64,000 nucleotides of DNA. It comes from Bremerella cremea. Its GTDB lineage: Bacteria; Planctomycetota; Planctomycetia; Pirellulales; Pirellulaceae. Each line of letters starts with the position of its first letter. Position 1 is the stretch's first letter. The notes beneath the pieces were generated by a model. That model did no database searches. It was not told the origin of the DNA and saw nothing but the letters and a program-made list of their open reading frames with translations. The stretch covers positions 248,001 through 312,000 of the forward strand of contig NZ_QPEX01000045.1 of the NCBI RefSeq assembly GCF_003335505.1. Reading direction: 5' to 3'. The position numbers were made by a program, and so were the translations under genes. Of the stretch, positions 18,619-28,084 are shown in pieces.

Positions 18619-19149
18619 ATGAAGCGGCACACAGCACGCAACTTAGCCCTGATCGGTTATCGCGGCACTGGCAAATCGCACGTGGCTCGTCTGCTAGCCG
18701 CTCGGCTCGAATGGCAAGCGATCGATGCCGACGACTGGGTTGAAACCCAAGCCGGCAAATCGATCGCTGAGATCTTCCAAGCTTCGGGCGAGGCTGGTTT
18801 TCGTGACTTGGAAACCGCAGCCGTGCGCGAGCTTACCACTGGCGAGCAACAAATCCTGGCCATGGGTGGGGGCGTTATCCTGCGGGAAGAAAATCGCCAG
18901 CTGTTAAATCAGCACTGCTTTACGGTCTGGCTGACCGCTTCCCCTGCGATTATCGCTAAGCGTCTGGGCCAAGACCCTTCCACCCAGGCCCGGCGGCCTA
19001 GCTTGACCGGCAAGTCGCCCCTGGAAGAGATCGAAGAGGTCTTGAACGCTCGCCTTCCACTCTATAAACAGTGTGCCAACGTAACGATCGATACCGAGGG
19101 GAAGTCGCCTGAGGCCGTCGCAGACGCCATTATGGCACAGCTTCCCTAG
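18619..19149 (+). CDS. aroK: Shikimate kinase
   Basis: Phosphorylates shikimate, the step after the aroDE product. A 176-residue P-loop kinase: Walker A GYRGTGKS (residues 12-19), DADDWVE (substrate-binding Asp), the GFRDLE region, GGGVILREENR and a lid-like RRPSLTGKSP. A TTG at 18601 overlaps the aroDE stop and could start a form six residues longer; the ATG at 18619 fits the family better. Either way it is translationally close to aroDE. Confidence 0.93.
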   Translation: MKRHTARNLALIGYRGTGKSHVARLLAARLEWQAIDADDWVETQAGKSIAEIFQASGEAGFRDLETAAVRELTTGEQQILAMGGGVILREENRQLLNQHCFTVWLTASPAIIAKRLGQDPSTQARRPSLTGKSPLEEIEEVLNARLPLYKQCANVTIDTEGKSPEAVADAIMAQLP

Positions 19150-19174
19150 AACCCAGCGTAGAAAGAACCGTGAC

Positions 19175-20470
19175 GTGGCTTGGTGGGATAACCTCGTAGC
19201 ATTGTGGGTCGGGCTTCCGATGCCGTTTCGATTGATCTCACTGTTCATCGTGGGCGCAGTCGTCGGCGGACAGATCAATCGAGCCGTTTATCGCTGGACT
19301 TGGCACCCCAAGCAATACGATCCTTGGACGCCTCCCCACCCCGAAGCCCCCCAGCGTAATCTCTTCGACAAAGTACCGATCTTTGGCTGGCTAGGGTTAT
19401 CGCGCGAAAGCAAGCTCCACGGCACGATTCACTGGATCCAACCATTACTGATCGAACTGGGCTGCGCGTTCTTCTTTGCCTGGTACTATCACTGGATCAT
19501 CAGCGAGAAGCTGGTACCTCTCACAGTAAACGTCCCCCTAACAACAGGGCAGCTTCATTCGATTTACCTTCAGCATCTCGTGCTCATTGTCTTCATGACG
19601 ATTGCCACGTTTGTCGATTTCGATTCGCGGACCATCCCTGACTACGTGACGGTGCCTGGTTTTCTGATCGGCTTGGTCCTGTGCTGGCTGCTTCCTTTTG
19701 TGGGGCTGCCCATTCCCAGTGGGCCGTTTTTCGGCTATGCCAATCCGGGCACTCAAATCCCTGCGATACCGCTGAATGCTGCCATTCTTTCGACCTGGCC
19801 AGAATCGTGGAACGAAGCAGGGGGCTTGGCTTTCGGCCTATTCCTGGCCGCTGGCTGGTGGTTTGCGTTGTGTCCGAAGCTCGTTTGGTGGCGCGGAGGC
19901 ACTGTCAAGTTTTTGCGTTACCTGCTTGCCAGTTTCGTGAAATATTCCCTCAACTGGCAGTACTTAGGTTTGCTTGCCTTGCTGCTGACTTTCGTCAGCT
20001 TGGCTTGGGGATTAGGTGGACCAGAGATTTGGCAGGCCGTGTTTACCGGTCTGCTTGGCATGGCGTTCGCCGGCATGCTTATTTGGCTGGTCCGCATTTT
20101 TGCCAGCGTGGCGATGGGGCAAGAAGCGATGGGCTTTGGCGATGTGACGTTGATGTGCATGATTGGCGTATACATCGGCTGGCAACCGGTGATGGTGATC
20201 TTCTTTTTGGCACCGTTCATCGCTTGCGTTTTCGCCCTGGTTAATTATCTGTTGACCGGTGATGCCTACCTCGCCTATGGCCCGTACCTGTGCATTGCTA
20301 CGTTGATCACGATGATCTTCTGGAGCCCACTGTGGGAAAACTATGGGCCTCTGATGGGGCTCGGCTGGATCTTGCCGGCGCTGTTCCTGGTCTTGCCGGT
20401 GCTGCTAGGGGCGATGCTGATGGCCTGGGTTTGGTTCAAGTTCCGTTTTATCTATCCAGACGAAGCGTAA
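19175..20470 (+). CDS. Type IV prepilin peptidase (A24 family)
   Basis: Membrane aspartic protease that cleaves the leader of type IV pilins or pseudopilins. The 431-residue protein has about eight hydrophobic segments and both catalytic aspartates in family context: VDFDSRTIPD near residue 147 and GFGDVTLM near 318. The N-terminal GAVVGGQINRAVYRW resembles the GSFxNVxIYR start of PilD-type enzymes, but their zinc-binding cysteine loop is not seen. The start is GTG. It is larger than most A24 enzymes (about 290 residues); the excess is in loops and extra hydrophobic segments. No pilin genes are adjacent. Confidence 0.85.
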   Translation: MAWWDNLVALWVGLPMPFRLISLFIVGAVVGGQINRAVYRWTWHPKQYDPWTPPHPEAPQRNLFDKVPIFGWLGLSRESKLHGTIHWIQPLLIELGCAFFFAWYYHWIISEKLVPLTVNVPLTTGQLHSIYLQHLVLIVFMTIATFVDFDSRTIPDYVTVPGFLIGLVLCWLLPFVGLPIPSGPFFGYANPGTQIPAIPLNAAILSTWPESWNEAGGLAFGLFLAAGWWFALCPKLVWWRGGTVKFLRYLLASFVKYSLNWQYLGLLALLLTFVSLAWGLGGPEIWQAVFTGLLGMAFAGMLIWLVRIFASVAMGQEAMGFGDVTLMCMIGVYIGWQPVMVIFFLAPFIACVFALVNYLLTGDAYLAYGPYLCIATLITMIFWSPLWENYGPLMGLGWILPALFLVLPVLLGAMLMAWVWFKFRFIYPDEA

Positions 20471-20537
20471 CCAGTAAAACCGCTACTACCCATTCGCAAA
20501 TGGTGAGCTATCCTTCTCGCAGAGAGGAGCTCACCCC

Positions 20538-21143
20538 ATGCTTTGGTTTGAAACGACCGACAATTTGACCGCTGCAACGAATCTAGTTCGCCAGCGGCGA
20601 TATGGCATCATCCAGGTAACCGGCGGGAAATTCCACCGTTTGACATTTCGCCCCTGGCCGAAGCTTGTCTCGCGGTTCGAGATTGTCACTCTGGGCCGCT
20701 GGAAGCATGCCAAGCGGGGAGATGACTGCCGGTTGTTCTATAACTTCCCAGTCACTTCCCCAGGCTTTTTGACGCTGGCCTATATCGAATCGACGGCTCA
20801 AACAAGCTGGAAAACTTTGCGCCGCAGCGTGGAAGTGCTGGACTGGATTGCTCAAGTGCGGGGGGCAAATGCCAGTGTCTGTGAACTTTCCAACGAAAAA
20901 ATCACCTCGCGATTGATGCAGCGTTTAGACTGGGAAACGCACTGCCAGCACCTGCCTGGGCGGCACTTCATCAAACGCTATTACGGCGAGTATCCCCAAT
21001 ATGCGTGGCTTCCGCAGGTCCCGGCCCGCTCGCACCATTTTCGCCACGGCCTGCCTCCGCTGAGCGAATCTCTGGAACAGCAACCAAGTTTCGAGCAACC
21101 GGTTGCCGGAATCGGCCTTGTCGATGAAAAGGTCGGTTGCTAA
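20538..21143 (+). CDS. Conserved hypothetical protein
   Basis: Not assigned. The 201-residue protein is soluble and rich in aromatic and basic residues. It has no signal peptide, with a compact globular part up to about residue 155 (ending LPGRHFIKRYYGEYP) and a Pro/Gln-rich tail. GAGGAG lies just upstream of the ATG. Alternation of strands and helices loosely suggests a GNAT-like fold, but no acetyl-CoA motif is visible. It is a single gene between the prepilin peptidase and the OmpA-like lipoprotein. Confidence 0.65.
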   Translation: MLWFETTDNLTAATNLVRQRRYGIIQVTGGKFHRLTFRPWPKLVSRFEIVTLGRWKHAKRGDDCRLFYNFPVTSPGFLTLAYIESTAQTSWKTLRRSVEVLDWIAQVRGANASVCELSNEKITSRLMQRLDWETHCQHLPGRHFIKRYYGEYPQYAWLPQVPARSHHFRHGLPPLSESLEQQPSFEQPVAGIGLVDEKVGC

Positions 21144-21206
21144 TATCCGCCGTGAAATTTCCGTTTTGCCTCAAGTTTCCCCGGCCCTTTGTCGACACGG
21201 CCTGCC

Positions 21207-22007
21207 ATGTTCCGTTTTTGCTCGCTGATGCTGATCTCGCTAGCAGTTGCTGGCTTGGGCTGCAATCAAAATGCCGCCTGGCGGCAGCAGCAAGCGCTGA
21301 TGCAACAACAGACGCAGTCGCAAATCGCCGAATTCGAACGCCGAGCTTCTGGTCTGGATGCCTCGAACCAAGATCTGCATTCGCAGCTAGCCCAAGCCCA
21401 GCAGCAGCAAAAGATCTTGCAGGACGAACTGGTTTTGGTGCGTCGCCAACTGGGGGATACCACCAAGCAGCTGGCCCAATCGCAAGAGCTGGCCAAAGAG
21501 CGGGAACAAAAGGTGCAAACGTTGATGGCCTCGACCCAGTACCGGGGCGGAGCCGTCATTAAGCCCAACAACAGCCTTTCTGCCGACCTCAGCCAGATCC
21601 AAATCCCAGGGGTCAATGCGCGTCAAGATGGCGACGTCATTCGCCTGGAAATCTCGGCCGATGCCATCTTCCAGCCTGGTACCAACTCGCTGACTCCGAA
21701 TTCAGAAGTGCTCCTTTCTCAGGTCAGCGGAATACTTAGCCGTGATTTTCCGACCAACAAAGTAGGGGTCGAGGGGCATACCGACAATCAACCAGCTCGG
21801 GCCCCGTTCACCTCGAACCACCAGCTTTCGGCCAGCATGGCCCAGACCGTCTTCGATCAGTTAAGTGGTCGCTACGGGATTGCTCCAGCACGGATGGTTG
21901 TCGTCGGGCATGGCTCGAACCACCCGGTCGTCTCCAACGCGACCCCAGCCGGCCAACAACGCAATCGCCGCGTCGATTTGGTCATCTACCCCGAATCGGC
22001 TGAATAA
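21207..22007 (+). CDS. OmpA-family lipoprotein with coiled coil
   Basis: A 266-residue outer-envelope lipoprotein: signal peptide with lipobox AGLGC (Cys about residue 19), a Gln-rich coiled coil (about 25-110) and a C-terminal OmpA/MotB domain with VGVEGHTDNQPA and a terminal NRRVDLVIYP. The domain binds peptidoglycan in relatives, so it probably tethers the envelope. The TTG at 21189 only adds six residues; the ATG at 21207 gives the proper signal. Confidence 0.88.
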   Translation: MFRFCSLMLISLAVAGLGCNQNAAWRQQQALMQQQTQSQIAEFERRASGLDASNQDLHSQLAQAQQQQKILQDELVLVRRQLGDTTKQLAQSQELAKEREQKVQTLMASTQYRGGAVIKPNNSLSADLSQIQIPGVNARQDGDVIRLEISADAIFQPGTNSLTPNSEVLLSQVSGILSRDFPTNKVGVEGHTDNQPARAPFTSNHQLSASMAQTVFDQLSGRYGIAPARMVVVGHGSNHPVVSNATPAGQQRNRRVDLVIYPESAE

Positions 22008-22228
22008 AAGCCTCTCTTCCGGTTCCCGCTTCTTCTCGATGAAGATAGCTCTCTCTTCACTGAAAATGGAACCCTGAAAACGTCAAACTATTCCACTAAC
22101 CTGCCAGCAGCAGGACAAACCAATTACAATAGGTGCCCAGGCGAACTCGCGCCCCTTAGCCAGTGTCCCTAGTGGTGGGAATGAATCCACTGCTCGACGT
22201 TGTCCCTTTTGAAAGAATTCGTCCGCCG

Positions 22229-22837
22229 ATGATCACGATCGTCGACTACCAGATGGGAAATCTGAGAAGTGTCCAGAAAGCGTTCGAGCGAACTGGACAC
22301 GAAGCTCATATCACCAGCGCCCCCAAAGAAATCGCCGCCGCCACCAAACTGGTGCTGCCCGGCGTAGGGGCCTGTGGCGATGCCGTTGACGAACTTCGCC
22401 GTCGCGACCTGGTGAGCCCCATCAAGGATCAAATCGAATCTGGCACCCCTTTTCTCGGGATTTGCCTAGGTTTGCAAATGCTGTTCGATGTGAGCTACGA
22501 AGGAGGCGAGCACGAAGGGCTGGGCATATTGCCTGGCGAAGTCGTCAAGTTCGACCTGCCGCATGGCTATAAGGTTCCTCACATGGGCTGGAACCAAGCC
22601 AAGTTCCTCCATAAGCCCCCCATTTTCGATGGAATCGACGAAGGAACGTACTTCTACTTCGTTCACTCGTACTACGTGGTCCCCCAAGACAAAGATGTGG
22701 TGGCGATTGAAGCGGACTATGGCGGGCCTTTCTGTGCGGCGGTGTGGAAAGACAACCTGTACGCCACGCAGTTCCACCCCGAAAAGAGCCAAGATGCTGG
22801 GCTGGCCGTTCTGAAGAACTTCGCCGAGTTGGCGTAA
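22229..22837 (+). CDS. hisH: Imidazole glycerol phosphate synthase, glutaminase subunit
   Basis: Supplies ammonia from glutamine to HisF in histidine synthesis. The 202-residue class I amidotransferase shows the oxyanion region LPGVGACG, the nucleophile GICLGLQM (Cys about 78), and the catalytic His/Glu in ATQFHPEKS. The frame is open to 22163, but the ATG at 22229 starts MITIVDYQMGN, the exact family N-terminus. hisA follows 115 bases later. hisF is not in the window. Confidence 0.95.
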   Translation: MITIVDYQMGNLRSVQKAFERTGHEAHITSAPKEIAAATKLVLPGVGACGDAVDELRRRDLVSPIKDQIESGTPFLGICLGLQMLFDVSYEGGEHEGLGILPGEVVKFDLPHGYKVPHMGWNQAKFLHKPPIFDGIDEGTYFYFVHSYYVVPQDKDVVAIEADYGGPFCAAVWKDNLYATQFHPEKSQDAGLAVLKNFAELA

Positions 22838-22952
22838 GCATTGCATCCCCGTTTTACTTCCCGTAGCCTGATTTTCTTGCTGCGGCTAACTCATACAAGC
22901 TATTGCCAGTCGAGCCACAGTTTTCGGTCGCTGGCCCAGAAAGGACCCCAAG

Positions 22953-23666
22953 ATGGAAATTTGGCCAGCAATCGATCTTCTCGGCGGAAAATGTGTTCGC
23001 CTGCAACAAGGGGACTATAACCGCGAAACGATTTACGGGGACGATCCCGCCGAGATGGCCAAACGCTGGGTCGAAGAAGGTGCCGACTGCCTCCACCTGG
23101 TCGACCTGGACGGAGCCAAAGATGGTAGCCTCAAAAATCGCGACGCGATCTCGGCGATCATTCATGCAGTGAACATTCCGTGTGAAGTAGGGGGCGGCAT
23201 TCGCGACGAAGCGACCATCGAGCAACTTCTCTCCCTTGGCCTAAGCCGCTTAGTCATCGGTACGAAAGCCCTCCGCGAGCCAGAGTGGTTCGCCGCGATG
23301 TGCGAACGTTTCCCCAATAAGCTGGTCCTGGGAATCGACGCCAAAGAAGGGATGGTCGCCACCGACGGCTGGCTGGAAGTAAGCACCACCTCGGCGATCG
23401 ACCTAGCGAAGACCTACGAACACCTTCCCATCGCCGCTTTAATCTACACCGACATCGCCACCGACGGTATGTTGGCCGGCCCCAATGTCCCGGCCATGCA
23501 AGCGATGAAAGAAGCGGTCAATCTGCCGGTGGTTGCCTCTGGCGGGGTCACTTCCGTCGAGGACGTGAAGCACCTCACCGCAGCTGGGCTCGACGGAGCA
23601 ATTGTCGGTCGGGCTCTGTACGAAAACCGCTTAACCGTTCGCGAAGCGGTCGCCGCCGCTAAATAG
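22953..23666 (+). CDS. hisA: ProFAR isomerase (HisA)
   Basis: Converts ProFAR to PRFAR, the substrate of HisFH. The 237-residue (beta/alpha)8 barrel has the first catalytic Asp in MEIWPAIDLLGGKCVRL, phosphate-binding EVGGGIRDE, the second catalytic Asp in IYTDIATDGM, and the second phosphate loop VASGGVTS. Length is normal. It lies in the same direction as hisH and is probably co-transcribed with the downstream membrane protein, 14 bases away. Confidence 0.95.
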   Translation: MEIWPAIDLLGGKCVRLQQGDYNRETIYGDDPAEMAKRWVEEGADCLHLVDLDGAKDGSLKNRDAISAIIHAVNIPCEVGGGIRDEATIEQLLSLGLSRLVIGTKALREPEWFAAMCERFPNKLVLGIDAKEGMVATDGWLEVSTTSAIDLAKTYEHLPIAALIYTDIATDGMLAGPNVPAMQAMKEAVNLPVVASGGVTSVEDVKHLTAAGLDGAIVGRALYENRLTVREAVAAAK

Positions 23667-23680
23667 CTTGGGAGAAACGA

Positions 23681-24385
23681 ATGCCTGAACTCGCTGAAAA
23701 GTCCGAACCGACGATCAACGAGTCAGGCCAATCGTTTCGCCTACGGTTCAGCCTTGCTGCGATGCTGGGTATCATCACCATCCTCGCTGCAATCTTCGGC
23801 TACCTCGGTTACTATCGTCCAGCCCAGGCAATCGTCTCTTACCAGGTAGCGACCATCCCCACGCAGCAGCTCGATGCGATTGGGCTCACGTTCAATGCGA
23901 TTGAGGGCTCGCCTTATCGCTGGGCGGAAGTCAACGACTTCGATCTTGCTACGTTCACGCCAGAGGACAACCGGACTCAGCAGCCGTTTTCAGTTCGGAA
24001 AACGGCCATCTCATCCTGGCCGATGGAAGCCGCGAGCTACGTCGATATTCGTTTTGTTGATACTCAGACAGAAGACGGGCGCCCCATGCGAGTAATCGAG
24101 ACCTCGCAGTTTACTGGTTTCATGGGGACAAGAAAGGCAGGCTTGAACTTGCAATTGCGTCTCGAATTGAACGTCAGCCACCAATACCCCGACTTCCCAA
24201 ATGCCCCGAAAGATTATCTTCCTCAGCTCAAAACGGCTGAAGGAAAAATATTTTACGAAGGGGCCATGCCGGGTGGGGATTTACTTTTTATCGCCCCAAT
24301 TAGCAACGACGTTTATCACGCCGTTCTGGTGAGTGCTAAACCGGTCGATAAGCAATCTAGCACCACTACCCAACCCAACCGGTAA
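23681..24385 (+). CDS. Single-pass membrane protein, unknown function
   Basis: Not recognised. 234 residues: a soluble N-terminus of about 25, one membrane helix (about residues 28-46) and an extracytoplasmic domain. The ATG is preceded by GGGAGAAA, and it follows hisA by 14 bases, so it is probably translated from the same message. The overall plan (short cytoplasmic tail, one helix, strand-rich domain) is common among planctomycetal hypotheticals. Confidence 0.65.
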   Translation: MPELAEKSEPTINESGQSFRLRFSLAAMLGIITILAAIFGYLGYYRPAQAIVSYQVATIPTQQLDAIGLTFNAIEGSPYRWAEVNDFDLATFTPEDNRTQQPFSVRKTAISSWPMEAASYVDIRFVDTQTEDGRPMRVIETSQFTGFMGTRKAGLNLQLRLELNVSHQYPDFPNAPKDYLPQLKTAEGKIFYEGAMPGGDLLFIAPISNDVYHAVLVSAKPVDKQSSTTTQPNR

Positions 24386-24584
24386 GCAGGGCATTCTGCC
24401 GCAGTAAACTACGATTAAAGAGTGACTTTCCTGTTTTGATTTTGCGCGGCATACTAGAGATACCGAAGTAACTAATAGGTAATTCATCCTTTTCAAATAG
24501 CGAGACCAACCTTACCCAACCAGCTACTTAGACTTCCCAATCGAAGCCTGAACAGCCAATAGCAGTCATTCCACGGAGAAGAGG

Positions 24585-24634
24585 TTCCCCGTGGCTTTCC
24601 CACGCGGGAATTTCTTTTCTCGTGTTTTCACACG
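24585..24634 (+). promoter_or_regulatory. Terminator-like hairpin and SD-proximal hairpin in EF-G leader
   Basis: Stem TTCCCCGTGG / CCACGCGGGAA (10 pairs, one bulge, 5-base loop) followed by TTTCTTTT at 24611-24618, then a second hairpin CGTGT-TTTC-ACACG (24621-24634) that ends one base before the AAGGAG of the EF-G-like gene. It could be the terminator of the hisH-hisA unit or an attenuator for the downstream gene. Only about 30 bases separate the T-run from the start codon. Confidence 0.5.
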
Positions 24635-24648
24635 GAAGGAGTTTTGCA

Positions 24649-26745
24649 ATGGCTACCTGTGTTTCAGAGACCGTCCGCGATATTGTGCTATGCGGTCATG
24701 GCTCGACCGGAAAGACGAGCCTGATTGACCGCCTACTTGAGATAACCCACGCGGTGGACGGCACGCATAGCGTGGATGAAGGAACGAGTGTTTGTGATTT
24801 CGAGCCAGAGGAAAAGGCTCACCATCTTTCCATCGAGGCGACTCTCGCCCACTTCGAGCATCAAGGACTTCGCTTTAACGTCATCGACGCTCCTGGCTAC
24901 CCTGACTTCATCGGGCAGACCATCTCTGGCATGCGAGGCGCCGACACCGCCATGATCGTCATCGACGCGCACGCCGGCATCGCCGTCAACACGCGGCGGG
25001 TCTTTCAAGAGGCCGAAAAAGCGGGCATCGGTCGCATGATTGTCATCAACAAAATCGATGCCGAGCATGTTGATTTCGCCGAACTAATGCAATCGATCCG
25101 CGAGACGTTTGGCCAGGCTTGTGTGCCGATCAATTTCCCCCGACTAGAAAATGGCTCGATCGTTGGTGTCGTTGAACTTTTGGATGAAAAGGCCAACACT
25201 GCGAACACCCCCATCGATCCAGCCATCTATAAAGAGTCGCTCGTCGAAGCGGCAATAGAAGCGGACGAAACTTGGATGGAACGGTATTTCGAGGGCGAAG
25301 TGCCTTCTAACGATGACCTGAAGGGGTTGATTCCCCAAGCGGTCGCCGCCGGCACGCTGATTCCCATCGTTTGCTGCAGCATTAAGAAAGGGGTTGGCAT
25401 CTCCCAGTTGATGGACGCGATGGCATTATGCTCGTTGCCACCCACAATGGTCCATCGCACAGCGAAAACGCACGACGGAAACGAAATCGAGGTCACTGGC
25501 GATCCTAACGGGCCTCTGGTCGCTCAAGTGTTCCAAACCCGGATCGATCCCTTCGTGCAGAAGCTAAGCTATATCCGCGTTTACAACGGTACGCTGCGCA
25601 AAGACATGACGTTGCCAACTTCCAACGGCAAAAAAGGGCTCCGGATTGGGCAACTGCTGGACGTGCAAGCAAACCACTTAGTCCCCATCGACGAGGCCAA
25701 ACCGGGCGATATCGTCGCTGTGGCTAAAATGGAACAGCTTCACACCGGGACCAACGAGGGGTCAGTCGAACTGCCTGAGATCGATTTTCCGCAACCGATG
25801 GTGGGCGTGGCAATTCGTCCCAAGAGCCACAACGACGAAGCCAAGCTGAGCGTGGCGTTGCACAAGCTGGTTGAAGAAGATCCCACCATCCGTGTCGAAC
25901 ATGACGAAGAGACGCACGAACTGGTGCTGCGAGGCATGAGTGAACTCCACTTGTCGCTCATTCAGGAACGCCTGGCACGGCGCGACCATCTTGAAATTGA
26001 AACGTACGAGCCACGCATTCCGTATCGCGAGTCGATCACCTATCGGGCAGATGGTTTCTATCGTCACAAGAAGCAATCGGGCGGGCGTGGTCAATTTGGC
26101 GAGGTCCACATCCGGGTGCAACCGCTCCCGCGCGGGACTGATATCGCTACGTTTGCCACAAAGGCGAACTTTCCGAATCTGAAGCATGTCCATTACTTCG
26201 ATTCAATGAATTTCCTCTGGATCGATTCGATCGTCGGTGCCTCGATTCCTGGCGGCTTTATGCCGGCCGTTGAAAAAGGGCTGATCGAACGTGTCCAGAA
26301 GGGCGTGCTGGCAGGTTACCCGCTGCAAGATGTGTGTGTGGAAGTGCACTACGGGAAGCATCATCCGGTCGATAGCAGCGAAACGGCATTCCGCATTGCG
26401 GCATCGGCAGCCCTGCGCGATGTTTGCAAAAAAGCGGGACCGCAGCTTTTAGAGCCGATGGTCGAAATGCACGTGACGGTCCCGATCGACTGCGTCGGAG
26501 ACATCTGCAGCGACATGGCAACGCGTCGCGGGCAGATCTCCGGCACGGAAGACGCCGGCGCGAATATGCAAACGATTGTCTGCGTCGCTCCGTTGGCCGA
26601 GATTTCGTCGTACGCTCGCTCGCTTTCCAGCCTCACAGGAGGGCAGGGGACCTATAGCTTGCACTTCGCCCATTACGCTCCACTTCCGATTCACTTACAA
26701 GAGAAGCATCAATATCACCTGCAAGAAGAGGAGGAACTCGTTTAG
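24649..26745 (+). CDS. Elongation factor G paralogue (EF-G2-like GTPase)
   Basis: A 698-residue translation GTPase with EF-G domain order: G1 GHGSTGKTSL near the N-terminus, G3 DAPGYPDF, G4 NKID, then domains II-V with SGGRGQFGEVHI and a C-terminal RRGQISGTED region. G1 GHGxxGKT (rather than AHIDAGKT) is typical of the second EF-G type found beside a canonical fusA, so this is probably not the main factor; canonical EF-G genes usually sit with rpsL-rpsG, not here. The start is fixed by AAGGAG before the ATG at 24649. A strong terminator follows. Confidence 0.9.
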   Translation: MATCVSETVRDIVLCGHGSTGKTSLIDRLLEITHAVDGTHSVDEGTSVCDFEPEEKAHHLSIEATLAHFEHQGLRFNVIDAPGYPDFIGQTISGMRGADTAMIVIDAHAGIAVNTRRVFQEAEKAGIGRMIVINKIDAEHVDFAELMQSIRETFGQACVPINFPRLENGSIVGVVELLDEKANTANTPIDPAIYKESLVEAAIEADETWMERYFEGEVPSNDDLKGLIPQAVAAGTLIPIVCCSIKKGVGISQLMDAMALCSLPPTMVHRTAKTHDGNEIEVTGDPNGPLVAQVFQTRIDPFVQKLSYIRVYNGTLRKDMTLPTSNGKKGLRIGQLLDVQANHLVPIDEAKPGDIVAVAKMEQLHTGTNEGSVELPEIDFPQPMVGVAIRPKSHNDEAKLSVALHKLVEEDPTIRVEHDEETHELVLRGMSELHLSLIQERLARRDHLEIETYEPRIPYRESITYRADGFYRHKKQSGGRGQFGEVHIRVQPLPRGTDIATFATKANFPNLKHVHYFDSMNFLWIDSIVGASIPGGFMPAVEKGLIERVQKGVLAGYPLQDVCVEVHYGKHHPVDSSETAFRIAASAALRDVCKKAGPQLLEPMVEMHVTVPIDCVGDICSDMATRRGQISGTEDAGANMQTIVCVAPLAEISSYARSLSSLTGGQGTYSLHFAHYAPLPIHLQEKHQYHLQEEEELV

Positions 26746-26782
26746 TTCGTGTTTTCATTCATCAAACCGATTGCAGTACCTT

Positions 26783-26828
26783 GCCCTCGCTTTCAAGTTT
26801 GCGAAAATACGAAAGCGAGGGCCTTTTT
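26783..26828 (+). terminator. Rho-independent terminator of EF-G-like gene
   Basis: Perfect 12-base stem GCCCTCGCTTTC / GAAAGCGAGGGC with a 16-base loop, followed by CTTTTTAT. The remaining ~280 bases up to the next gene show no credible coding sequence. Confidence 0.92.
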
Positions 26829-27109
26829 ATGGATTGTTCCTTTCGGGTTCATATTCGTTGCCTATAACGACGAAAACATTGGTGACCATTTTGTCAGGCC
26901 GGGCATCTCAAACCCAATAACCCCGTGGAAAAGTCCATGCAACCGGCAAACTTGAACCGAGACATGCATCTTCTGGCGACTTGTTACTGTCGAACCTGCC
27001 TCTGTTGTTGTCGTTAACCGACATCCTGGGCCGCTTTTTCGCGTGGCCAAATTCACGATTCGTACAGTAACTCTCTCTCTCCTCGGTTGAATACTCAAGG
27101 ACACCTGTC

Positions 27110-28084
27110 ATGGCTTCCGATGCTCGCTTAAAAGAAGATCTTCCCACCCTGACCGATCGCATCGTCAGCACCTATCAGCAGATCGGCAAGATCAACCACC
27201 TGGGGCACTGCCCGCTGCCCAACTACGACGTGGTGATCTCGATCGTCGAAGACCTGAAAGAGATCATCTACCCTGGCTATCAACGCCGCGAAGGGTTGCA
27301 CATGGGGAATATCACCTACCATGTGGGGGATCTCGTCGATAGCTTGCACGATAAGCTAACCACGCAAATCGCCCGGGCCCTGCGCCACGACGAAAGAGTG
27401 AACGCCAAGAAAGATCCCTGCAATCCACTGGAAGAGACCGACTACGACGCCAAGGGCCAGGCCATGGCCATCGAGTTCCTCAACCGCGTGCCTGACTTAC
27501 GTGAAATCTTGGCGACCGATGTCCAAGCCGCTTACGACGGCGACCCAGCGTGTGCTAACTTGGACGAAGTCATCTTTTGCTATCCCGGTCTAGAAGCGAT
27601 CACCGTTTATCGTGTTGCCAACACACTGTACCGCCTAGGCGTACCGTTCATTCCGCGCATGATGACCGAGTGGGCCCACAAGCAAACCGGCATCGATATC
27701 CACCCAGGGGCAACGATTGGAAGTTACTTCTTCATCGATCACGGTACCGGTGTGGTCATTGGCCAGACTTGCGAAATCGGCAAGCACGTGAAGTTGTATC
27801 AGGGCGTGACGCTCGGAGCGTTGTCGTTCGATACTGACAACGAAGGTAACATCGTCCGGGGTATAAAACGGCACCCGACGATCGAAGATCATGTGGTGAT
27901 CTATGCCAACGCCACCGTCCTGGGCGGCAGGACCACGGTAGGAAATCACAGCGTGATCGGTTCCAGCGTCTGGCTGACCCGCAGTGTTGATCCTCACACC
28001 ACCGTGCTGCTAGAAAAGCCTCGCCTCCGGCTTCGCTCGGAAGCGGTCGGCAACATCGAGGAAGAACTCAACTTTCAGATCTAA
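27110..28084 (+). CDS. cysE: Serine O-acetyltransferase
   Basis: Makes O-acetylserine from serine and acetyl-CoA for cysteine synthesis. The 324-residue protein has an N-terminal helical part (about 1-190) and a left-handed beta-helix of hexapeptide repeats (HPGATIGSYFFIDHGTGVVIG, continuing through VTLGALSF and NATVLGGRTTVG). It resembles the longer EpsC/SrpH-type serine acetyltransferases more than the ~270-residue enterobacterial CysE. AAGGA precedes the ATG. The stop overlaps the convergent YfhO-like gene by four bases, with no terminator between them. Confidence 0.88.
   Translation: MASDARLKEDLPTLTDRIVSTYQQIGKINHLGHCPLPNYDVVISIVEDLKEIIYPGYQRREGLHMGNITYHVGDLVDSLHDKLTTQIARALRHDERVNAKKDPCNPLEETDYDAKGQAMAIEFLNRVPDLREILATDVQAAYDGDPACANLDEVIFCYPGLEAITVYRVANTLYRLGVPFIPRMMTEWAHKQTGIDIHPGATIGSYFFIDHGTGVVIGQTCEIGKHVKLYQGVTLGALSFDTDNEGNIVRGIKRHPTIEDHVVIYANATVLGGRTTVGNHSVIGSSVWLTRSVDPHTTVLLEKPRLRLRSEAVGNIEEELNFQI

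Noticed and set aside
26749..26955. 68-codon frame after the EF-G-like gene
   Set aside because: It crosses a strong terminator hairpin and has no ribosome-binding site or recognisable domain.
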